From assembly GCA_951394045.1 (NCBI GenBank), contig OX596001.1, positions 248,001 through 312,000 on the forward strand: a stretch of 64,000 nt of DNA. Reading direction: 5' to 3'. Made by a program: the position numbers and the translations under genes. Shown piece after piece: positions 30,669 through 39,417 of this stretch. Within the stretch, counting starts at the first letter, position 1. Every line of letters starts with the position of its first letter. Under the pieces are notes generated by a model. That model did no database searches. It had not been told where the DNA came from and was given only the letters and a program-made list of their open reading frames with translations. The stretch is from Nitzschia sp. DOCU1 (Eukaryota; Bacillariophyta; Bacillariophyceae; Bacillariales; Bacillariaceae).

Positions 30669-32496
30669 TTAGGTGATTGGTACCGTCTGATCCAATACCC
30701 CATCGTCTTCGACATTTAGTTCCAGAGTGCCATATTCCGCCGCAGCATCTTCAGCTGCTGTAGTAGCCGCCTTGCTTGGTCCTCCAATTTCCAATTCCAT
30801 TTGTGCCTTGGTCTGCTTGAGATTTCGTTCCAACTCCAAAATACTCGTGTCGCCTGTTACTTGAGCAAAGTATCGAACCATGTCTTCCAATGTCTTTCCC
30901 TTGGTTTCTGGAAGATAGCAATACAAAAAGATGCCACTTGCCACGCAAATACCCGCCAACAAGAGAAAAAAGCCAGGCCAGGTAATCGCATGTGCCACAG
31001 ACAAAAAAGTCGATGCCATGAATGTGGCGGTCAATCGATTGGGCAAAACGGCCAGCATCATGGCCTTGGCTCGAATACTCGGGGCAAAGATTTCCGATAC
31101 CACAACCCAATTACCGGGTCCCAGTCCAATACTGAAAAATGCCAGATAAAAGCCCAAAGCGATAATCGTCAAGGATTTCATGGCGGTCGACGATGTATTC
31201 GAAAAGGTAAAACTAACCACGAGCAAGGAGACGGCCATGCCACCCAAAGACAAGAACAGCAAAGGTCGTCTACCCGAATGATCAAAATTGCGAGCACCCA
31301 CAAAGACAAAGACCAACTTTACCGTTCCCAAGGCAATCAATGCCAAATCTTGTCCCAAATCGGACTCGACGCCGGATTGTTGCAAGACAAACATGAGATA
31401 AAACATGATGGAATCAATGCCCACGGCCTGTTGAATAATGGCAATGCCGATTCCCACAATCAACATGCGTTTAATGGCTGGAGTTGGACGCAACAAGGCC
31501 CACCATCCGACTTTTTGATTGGCCAATTGTTCCAATTCCAAAGAATCTTTGACGTCGGCTACCACTTGTTCCACCAATTCTTCGGTAGGATATATGCGTT
31601 CCAATATAGCTCGTGCTGCCGGTTCATTGTGATGAGCGACCAACCATCGTGGAGATTCTGGCAAGACAAATGTGGTCAAAAACAACATGGCAATTGGCAA
31701 TATCGTTCCCAACGCCAGCATGGTCCGCCATCCGACTCCCAACAATGAAGACGCAAATCCTAAAACAACACCGACGGCAACTCCCGCTTCGGCCCAGCTC
31801 ACCAACTCACCACGAACATGAGCGGGAGAAATTTCCGCAATATACATGGGATCAATGGCTTCTCCCACTCCTACCCCTAATCCGACAATCATGCGCCCTG
31901 CCATTAATTGCGTAAAATTTTGGGCGGATGCACAAATACTGACTCCCATTATAAATCCCACTGCTGCCGTCCGCAACGTGACGCGACGTCCATAGCGGTC
32001 CGATAAAAAGGGCGATACGAGAGCACCTCCAATACTCCAAAAATTCAAACTTCCCAAGAACAATTCGAGTTGTTCTGGACTCAAATGAAAATACTGCAAT
32101 AACAGGGGACCGACATTGGTAGAAACGCCCAAATCATAGCCCAAATTGACCGAATTCAAAGCAGCACTAGAGCAAGAAGAATGAATGAATTAACAGACGA
32201 GATAAGATTTGTCCCATAATGATCTTTTGGACGTACCACAATGCATAAATATAGGTCCAGTTGGAGACTGGAAACGAGTCAGTACGATAGTACGTGTCGT
32301 CGTTCTTGTTTGGATGATCATCCGAGGAAGATTCACTCAAGGAGGAACCACTATCTTGTAGTGACTTCTTGGCAGTGAGCTTGGTAGTGGCTCCTACAGT
32401 TGGAGGTGCTGGGATGGGGACCATTTCGCTTTCTTTTTCTTCAGAAGAGGATGGCGGATGGTGATGGCGCTGCACGAGATTGTAGTCTTTCTTCAT
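30669..32496 (-). CDS. MFS sugar-porter-family transporter
   Basis: Two exons on the minus strand: 32496-32237 and 32166-30669, with a 70 bp intron (GTACGT...CTCTAG); 585 residues. The join gives YIYALCAALNSVNLGYDLG, restoring the first transmembrane helix, which supports the splice. Twelve hydrophobic segments follow a ~75-residue cytosolic Ser/Asp-rich tail. Sugar-porter signatures: DRYGRRVTL after TM2, GRMIVGLGVGVGEAIDPMYI, PESPRWL after TM6, and PETKGKTLEDM after TM12. Likely moves a hexose or inositol with protons across a plasma or organelle membrane. A perfect TGACGTCA site lies ~220 bases upstream. Confidence 0.9.
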
Positions 32497-32717
32497 TGTG
32501 ATGACAAGAATGGAAAATAGAAGAAGAAGAAGGGGACGAAGGCCAAAAGGATGGTGACAGTCGATAGAGTAGAAGTCTTTACATTCTTTTGTGTTGAATG
32601 TCCACAACAAGGATGACAAAGAATGCAATGTGGTCGATGCATCCAAGTTTGCGAAGCGAGCGAAGAGAAGAAGGCGATCGTTGGCTTTTTCGCGAGGGTC
32701 ATTCTGTCAGTCATGTT

Positions 32718-32725
32718 TGACGTCA
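32718..32725. promoter_or_regulatory. TGACGTCA bZIP/CRE-type palindrome
   Basis: Perfect 8-base palindrome 222 bases upstream of the MFS transporter ATG. In Phaeodactylum, TGACGT-type elements mediate CO2/cAMP response of carbonic anhydrase genes; use here is inference. Confidence 0.4.
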
Positions 32726-33095
32726 TGAATGAATGTACAGTACCGTCCGTCCGTAGAAGAATGTGCCGGCGCACGCAGGGCGGCATGCATACCAAACTAA
32801 ATGAAAACCATTATGTAATTAGGAAAGTGCCGTGCCTGCCAAACACGTCCTGCTTTAATAACGAAATGGTAATTGTATTGCCCGCCAAGCAAGAACATAA
32901 GTACACGGTAATTCCTCAAGTCGTTCGCCATCGTGCCAATGAAATCTCACAACAAGAAAGCGACAGGATTTTTTCTACCACCGAAACTGCACAAAGGAGA
33001 CAAAAAGATCCACCCAAAACCGCAACATCCTCATTATCGCAACCACCATAGAATTCGTTTGAGAACTCTTGTCACAATCCAGTCAAACAACCATC

Positions 33096-34196
33096 ATGTT
33101 GTCCTTTTGCGCTCCTCGTCAACTCGTCGTGAGTATTCTCTTGCTAACAGCGACGTCGTCGAGCAACCTTGTCAACGCGGCGGCGTGTTACAATGATACT
33201 CAAGCCATGCTGATGGCGCAAGTCGGGGGAGAAACGCAACTCGAGATTTGTGCCAACACTGTTTTGGAACTAGGTGTGCCGCTATCGGCCGATCTCACCC
33301 AATGGTCTGGCCAGGTTCCCCTGGTGATTATCAAAGACGACGTTGAAGTCTATTGTGGCCCCGACAAGAAATCCTCCAACAATTGTGTGTTGAAGGGCGG
33401 TCTATTGCAACTCGTAACGAGCGTGGTCAATCCGCTCTTGCCCAATGTGCCCACCAACTCGACTCATAATCTCAAAGTGACCGGACTTAGCTTTGAAGGT
33501 ACCATTGCATCTATTCCTGGACTCTTGGATGGCGCGTCGGTGGCGATTGGTGCGCCCGGCACCAATATTGTCTTGGAGGATTGTGTTTGGACGAATATCA
33601 ATGCTTCGCATGTCGTCTTTGTGGCACGCAATGCCTTTACTTCCGAAGCACAATTTCCATTCAAGTCCGCCAATGTGACGATTGCCAACTCCATCTTTCA
33701 AGATTCTACGTATGGCCAAGAGGTCATTCAAAACGAAGGACAAATCGTGACTTTATCAAATGTGGAATTTTCCAATGTCAATTATGCTCCGCTCTGTGAT
33801 TGTCCCCAATCGTACTTGATGGAATTGACGGATGGATCCATGACCACCTTGCAAGATTTGACGTTTAGTAATGTGGAATGTTTCACGTCGCTCTTGTTAC
33901 AAGCCAATGAAGGCACCGAGCTCGTTTACACGAACGACGATTTGAGTATTTCGGGATTTTCCATTTACAACATGACCGATCGTAATGCTACCGAGTACTG
34001 TGAAGGTGGTTTGGTAGTCGATAGTGTCGTGAATGGCATTTTGGATGAATGTGTCGAATTGAACATGGACGGCGGTGGCGATGACAAGGATGATGGGGAA
34101 CCAGCCACCGACGGGGCGACAACAATGACGACGACGATAACAAGCCATGGTCAGCTTTTTCTCCTGTCTGCCATTGCAACCATGTGGTTGTGGTAA
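33096..34196 (+). CDS. Secreted beta-helix-like protein, paralogue 1
   Basis: 366 residues from ATG at 33096. Signal peptide (VVSILLLTATSSSNLVNA), then ACYNDTQAMLMAQVGGETQLEIC, a block shared with the next gene. Repeated short strands (LKVTGLSFEGT, IVLEDCVWTN, VTIANSIFQDSTYG, IVTLSNVEFSNV, TTLQDLTFSNV) suggest a right-handed parallel beta-helix of the pectin-lyase type; no catalytic set is recognised. The C-terminus has an Asp/Gly/Thr spacer and a hydrophobic tail (LFLLSAIATMWLW), a GPI-anchor-like layout. Likely a cell-surface or wall protein. Confidence 0.75.
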   Translation: MLSFCAPRQLVVSILLLTATSSSNLVNAAACYNDTQAMLMAQVGGETQLEICANTVLELGVPLSADLTQWSGQVPLVIIKDDVEVYCGPDKKSSNNCVLKGGLLQLVTSVVNPLLPNVPTNSTHNLKVTGLSFEGTIASIPGLLDGASVAIGAPGTNIVLEDCVWTNINASHVVFVARNAFTSEAQFPFKSANVTIANSIFQDSTYGQEVIQNEGQIVTLSNVEFSNVNYAPLCDCPQSYLMELTDGSMTTLQDLTFSNVECFTSLLLQANEGTELVYTNDDLSISGFSIYNMTDRNATEYCEGGLVVDSVVNGILDECVELNMDGGGDDKDDGEPATDGATTMTTTITSHGQLFLLSAIATMWLW

Positions 34197-35018
34197 ACTC
34201 TATATCATGGATCGACGAGTCAATGTAGTACCCCATCTGTTATAAATTTTCTGTATCCATACTTCAACGACGAGTCCTGTTGTCTGGCGTCAAGCTAAAG
34301 AGTATATAAAGTACCAAAATGCGGCGTTTGATGGCAGTATCTTCCGATGACAGAAAAATCGGCAGTGGTGTACAAGTTTTCAAGTAGCAGGTTCGAGAAA
34401 GCACCAGTGGCAGTGGTGTGGGCTCGACAAAGCAGCACCATCAATGTTTCAATTAGTCTTGCTGGCAGGCGTCTTGTTCGTGCTAGTAGATAGGGCAGCA
34501 CCATAAAGTAACCGAAATACGGCTCCCGATACTACAATCCCCAGCGACCAATAGCAGTAGCCGTAGGCTGGGCTAAACAAAAAAGATGACGTTCCAGTAA
34601 GTTTGAAAAAAGTATCATTTCTCGTTTCAGGATTGATGAAGGTTCTGTTGGCGAATGTCGATGCACGAACGCGACTACCTTTTAGAGACTTCGCCAAAAG
34701 GAACAAGTCCGCCCACTTCCGGTTTGGCATCGTCATTGCGACAAGCGGAGATGGACAGAAGGTTCTAGAGTAGAGCGCATCGTGTTACTACTTGATAGAG
34801 GCGCCCCCCTGTTAGCTATGTACCACAGACGAAATCATAAAAATGCATGCAGCATACTGAATGCGCCAACATGGTTTTTGCGACTAAAAGTATCCACAAG
34901 GACATCCAAGCGATCTTTCACAGAGAGGAAGAAAGACAACCCACGATACAACAAACAACACAAAACAGCAACAATCGTCAAATTATCTTAACTACCGAAC
35001 TAAGAATATACCATCATC
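34197..35018. other. Spacer between paralogous secreted-protein genes
   Basis: Contains no recognisable gene. The upstream edge of each paralogue shares CCATCATC/CAACCATCATG at its ATG, but the rest of the spacer is not obviously duplicated. Confidence 0.4.
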
Positions 35019-36161
35019 ATGCTCGCTTTTGGTAGGGCTCCTCGTCAACTCGACTTCAGCATTTTGATGCTGGCAGCAGCTTCTCTGTCGACCGTTGCAA
35101 CCGCTGTTTGTTACAATGACACCCAAGCAATGCTCACGGCTCAAGTTAACGGAGAAACGCAATTGGAAATTTGTTCCAACACTGTCTTGGAACTAGGTGT
35201 TCCCCTATCAGCAGATCTTACGGAATGGTCGAACATGATTCCTCTTGTCATAATCAAAGACGACGTGGAAGTGTACTGTGGTCCCGACAAGAAATCCACC
35301 AATAACTGCGTGTTGAGGGGTGGTATTTTGCAGTTAGTAACGAGTGTGGTCAATCCGCTCTTGCCGCAAGTATCTACCACAGATTCTACCCATAATCTCA
35401 AAGTGACGGGACTTACGTTCACTGGCACTGCTTCTGATATGCCAGGACTCATCGAAGGGGCATCCGTTGCCATTGGTGCACCGGGTACAAACATGGTTTT
35501 CGATGATTGCATTTGGGAAAGTTTCACTGCATCTCATACCTTTTTTGTGGCTCGAAACGCCTTGACATCGGAAGAACAATTCCCGGCGCATTCTGCCAAT
35601 GTGACCATTTCGAACTCAGTGTTCAAGTATGTCACGTATTCACAAGAGTCGATTCAAAACGAAGGACAAATCGTTAATCTGCAAAGTGTGGAGTTTTCAA
35701 ATGTCGACTATGCTCCGATTTGTTACTGCGACGATCCAGCTTGTACCTGCACACCACAATCGTACTTGATGGAATTGACGGCGGGATCGACGACCACATT
35801 GCAAGACGTACAGGTCGACAGTGTCACAGTGTTCACCTCGCTCATTCTACAAGCCAATGAAGGGACAGAACTTGTCTATTCGAATCAAGATTTGAGCATT
35901 GGGTGGTTCTTCTTTTACAACCCTTTGTGTCGTAATGCAACGGATCACTGTGAGGGTGGTTTAGTTGTGGATACTGTCGCGAATGGTAGTCTCAATGAAT
36001 GCGTGCAATTGAACATGAATTCTAGTGGTGGGGGTGGCAGTGATGATGTCGATAGTGTATCACCGACAGAAGAAGCCGGGGCGCCAAACGAGGGCCGTCA
36101 TTGCTTAGTACTGGTACTTTCTATCATAGCTTCTATTGCATGGATGTGCTTCTTGAGCTAA
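35019..36161 (+). CDS. Secreted beta-helix-like protein, paralogue 2
   Basis: 380 residues. Close homologue of the gene at 33096 in tandem orientation: same signal peptide layout, CYNDTQAMLTAQVNGETQLEIC, VIIKDDVEVYCGPDKKS, SVAIGAPGTNMVFDDCIW and NEGQIVNLQSVEFSNV. It has an extra Cys-rich insert (CDDPACTCT) near residue 245 and a different Ser/Gly/Asp spacer before the hydrophobic C-terminal tail (VLVLSIIASIAWMCFLS), again GPI-like. Divergence is even along the length, so the duplication is not recent. Confidence 0.75.
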   Translation: MLAFGRAPRQLDFSILMLAAASLSTVATAVCYNDTQAMLTAQVNGETQLEICSNTVLELGVPLSADLTEWSNMIPLVIIKDDVEVYCGPDKKSTNNCVLRGGILQLVTSVVNPLLPQVSTTDSTHNLKVTGLTFTGTASDMPGLIEGASVAIGAPGTNMVFDDCIWESFTASHTFFVARNALTSEEQFPAHSANVTISNSVFKYVTYSQESIQNEGQIVNLQSVEFSNVDYAPICYCDDPACTCTPQSYLMELTAGSTTTLQDVQVDSVTVFTSLILQANEGTELVYSNQDLSIGWFFFYNPLCRNATDHCEGGLVVDTVANGSLNECVQLNMNSSGGGGSDDVDSVSPTEEAGAPNEGRHCLVLVLSIIASIAWMCFLS

Positions 36162-36683
36162 AGAACCATTCCGGCACTACTACCAAAGCAGCCGCAGTTG
36201 TACCGTTGGGCGATGTGGTCGATGTCAAAAGAAGAAGATAAAAAAAGTAGTATTAATACTTGGTGAACGCTCGGGTTTTCTTAGTTCTTCAACAGCAAGG
36301 TCTTGTGCTCCGATTGCAAGTTGCTGCTACAGTATTGGAACTCGCAGAGCAAGAATGATCTGCCCGCGTAAATGCAGGCTTTGTCACCATGTTGCTTACG
36401 CGACCACAGTGCAAGAAGGCACAAGTCCTCCTTCCTCTGTCGCTTTGTTGGCGATAGTTTTTTCAGCACGTTTCTCATCTTTGGCTGGTTTTGGGGCGAA
36501 CGGAACGCTTGTTTGTTGTTGAATACGGCCCATATCACCCACGGGTAGTACTAGCCTGCTCGAATAGTAGTAGGTAAAGCAACCCTGCTGCTACAATCAT
36601 GGAACCTCTAGTAGCTAGCTACTATAGTAGTAGACGAGCCGCCGTCTCATGCATCATCAAGAAGCAGACTTCTTACTAGTTCG
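36162..36683. other. Convergent intergenic spacer
   Basis: Lies between the 3' ends of a plus- and a minus-strand gene. TAGTAGTAG-like low complexity near 36560-36640. No gene. Confidence 0.4.
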
Positions 36684-37637
36684 TTAAGCCGCAGCGGCCA
36701 CTTGTAAAGTGCTTTCTAATCGCCGCTGTTGGAGGGTTTGCAAGTTACGTTGAAACTTGACTGCATCACTAGGTTCCACTCTTTTTGCTATGATTGTTTT
36801 CTCAAGAAGAAGCGCCATACCAAGGGTTAATCGGCGTGTATCCATCGAACACTCCGTCAAAACGAGTATGTAGTTGTTCAAGACGGAAAGCTTTAATGTA
36901 CACCAAAAGGTAGAGGTTGAGCGCCGCTTCAAAATCGTTCGATGGATAGGACCAAGAAGCGAGAGTGACTTTCGTAGATAGTACGCTCTCGAGGACTCTG
37001 GGAGTCTAATGAGCCCCATGAACGCGCAAAGAATGCCGAGACTAGTGATAGAAGAGGTAGCGAGGAGTACACCAACCAGCAGTGACGACAGCAAACGGAT
37101 GTTGTTAGACTTGTTCAATATCAAAACTTCAAACGATACAGCTCGACGAGGATCTTACTTGTAGCCAAGAACCCAGGAAAAAGAGCACGAATTGGAGATT
37201 CCATCGTCGTCGAGTTGTTGCTTGTTCTTGCCCTTAAGGAATGTGTTACATTTCAAGAACCGCAGGTTCAAAATATGTAACGATGGCATACTCGTAGTAG
37301 CAAGGAGGACCAGGGAAGAAGAATTGTGGTCGCTAGAGCCAGCAGGAGCCACGGACGATAACAACAAAAGGTTGGAGCAGTCCTCTATAGCATATTCCCA
37401 AATATGATCATCGTTTGGCACCTCGTCCTCTGGTGCATGTAGTACTACTATCGAAGCAGAATGGCTTGTTGTGGTGGGACCTCGGCTGCGCTCTTTGTGG
37501 TTTTCTGCATACTCTCTCTTACTCATTCGATTCTGATCGGCACATGCCCGCAGTAAGACGTTAAAACCTTTTGCAAGATTTCCAGATTGTATCGCCTCGA
37601 TAGCAGCGTTGTTTGAACGAAGAGCTGAGGTATTCAT
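36684..37637 (-). CDS. Diatom repeat protein, TPR-like, two exons
   Basis: Exons 37637-37159 and 37041-36684 with a 117 bp intron (GTAAGA...CACTAG); 278 residues. The splice joins SWVLGY to NLGILCAFMGLIR, giving the YNLGxxxHxxGL pattern that I know from a large diatom family beginning MNxxAxxxNxxAIxxIQxGNLxxAFNxL; here the start is MNTSALRSNNAAIEAIQSGN. Exon 2 carries two helical repeats (AYYLRKSLSLLG, LSVLNNYILVLTECSMD) and ends in an Ala tail. Function unknown; the repeats suggest protein binding. Confidence 0.65.
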
Positions 37638-38344
37638 GGTTGGAAAACAGCGAAGCGTGGTTGTTGGTGGTAACCTGCCTGCTGCTTATGTGCTCATTCT
37701 TCTTCGTTGCAAGAATGTGAGAGCATCGTCATGGAGAAAGAAGGATGATGAAGAAGAACCGCGGAAGAGGATTGCTGGGTGGTTGAGCTAAGTCCTACCA
37801 GCTTCTTTTGCACGCTCGTGGCTCTAGAGTAGAATCTTTTCGGCACCGTTAGGACAGAGAAACACAGGTGACGAACTTTAGATGACGTACCAGCACAGGT
37901 ACAGTCAAAGGGTGCAACTTGGCCTCCCCGTCCTCCAGCCGAAATCGATGGCTGGACCTTTCGTAGCATGTCGCATCTCATCCTCTTTACTTTGTCATCA
38001 TTCTCTAAAGTAGCCAGGTCGAAGCCTATTTCGTCTACTCAGCATAGATTACGTATCATTCTTCGCTTCCCCCCACTCCCGACGAGACACTTTGTGCGAT
38101 GATGGAGGTGTTCCATGATCGTCCCGACTTGGTTGCGCGAACAAAATCTTTCTTCGAACCGGACAGACGGACATGAGGGTCATCCAAGTCCGTCGTGACG
38201 TCATTCCTGGTGACCGATATCTTTGGCGGCAGCTCCACCAAAGGAGACCCAACAAAATGGAGATCCGACCTCTCTCGTATTACAAAGAATGGAAGTTGAT
38301 TTGCATACCAACTTGCTGCTCCCTCTCAATCAGGACGGTATCTA
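37638..38344. other. Intergenic with a TGACGTCA site
   Basis: No gene recognised. TGACGTCA at 38196-38203, about 150 bases upstream of a decayed secreted-protein gene. Confidence 0.4.
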
Positions 38345-38590
38345 TTGGGTTGCTATGTGGTCCGCTTTCAGGTTTCTCCTGATTCTCCTGGGAGTGGCCA
38401 TTTCGAAGCCGCAGTCAACGCGTCGGCTTCGTGCTACAACGATACAAAAGCCATAATACGGGCCCAAATCGCTGGGGAGACGCACATTGAAATCTCCTCT
38501 GGAACCGCCTTACTGAAAAGGAGTTATGTTTTTCATCATCAGGCAAAGGACGTTGGATTAGAATCCAGTGGGGCGTCCTCCTTCTTGTGA
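38345..38590 (+). pseudogene. Broken copy of the secreted beta-helix-like family
   Basis: A signal-peptide-like start (MWSAFRFLLILLGVAIS, from about 38355) is in one frame, and the mature N-terminus NASASCYNDTKAIIRAQIAGE, homologous to CYNDTQAMLxAQVxGE of the genes at 33096 and 35019, continues in the next frame, so a frameshift lies near 38405-38415. Homology fades after ~38520. The remaining ~250 residues of the family are missing. Called a pseudogene. Confidence 0.7.
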
Positions 38591-39417
38591 CTACGGTCGG
38601 GATGGGATGGTTGATGTGGTGGAAGGGAGTGTACAGATCTTTCCCATTACGTTCCGTCACTAAGAGGGAACTGAAATGTTGCATTGTTGTTCACGATTCA
38701 TACCGCGCATTGACAATGGATCTACTGAGAAAGAATCCCGTATTTGAAGCATGTTCAGTGAGGACTTATGCGACTTCTTCTGGCTATGCCCATGATATGA
38801 TCCCCTTTCGCATAACCAAGTATCATCGACTCCCAAGAGACCAATCTATTCGACTGGCGCATCTCCAAAAAATGATACCCTTGCTACACGCAGAGTAGTC
38901 TTCTTCGGCGAGTTGCTCCAGGTTGGTCTGACTATGCGCGACAAAATCGGTCCCTTCTGCCCCTGCCCTCTGAAACTGGTGGGCGAGCGGTTCCTACTAA
39001 AGATGGTGACGACGAAGGGAAAGCTGTTACAGTCAGTACTGGCAGTCAATGGGATCTCGTACGGGCATCTCTTACGAGACTTATTGCATTCACGTTGCAA
39101 ACGGATTGCATGCTACAGTCTACTAGTTGCGCCGGACCCGCAACTGTTGTGGGTTACCTTCATCAATTCAATAAAAACAGACAATTTTGCCTACTGAGCT
39201 CTCCCGCAATGCTGGAGGGTGTTGGTCGACTGTGCCAGACTAGATACGCTCCATTACTGCTCGCGATGGGGCTTCGTTAAAGTTTGTAGCCTACGATGAA
39301 CTATCGATCTAAGTTCTGCGAACGAAAACTCGGTACAGTCGTGGCTGACTTGGGAATACTCAAGCGTTGGTTAAAGATTAATCATGCAGCCAACTAGAGA
39401 GCTATCTTTCGGATACC
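38591..39417. other. Intergenic, nothing recognised
   Basis: Short ORFs only (up to 103 codons) without family resemblance; may include remains of the decayed upstream gene and the 3' UTR of the repeat protein gene to the right. Confidence 0.35.
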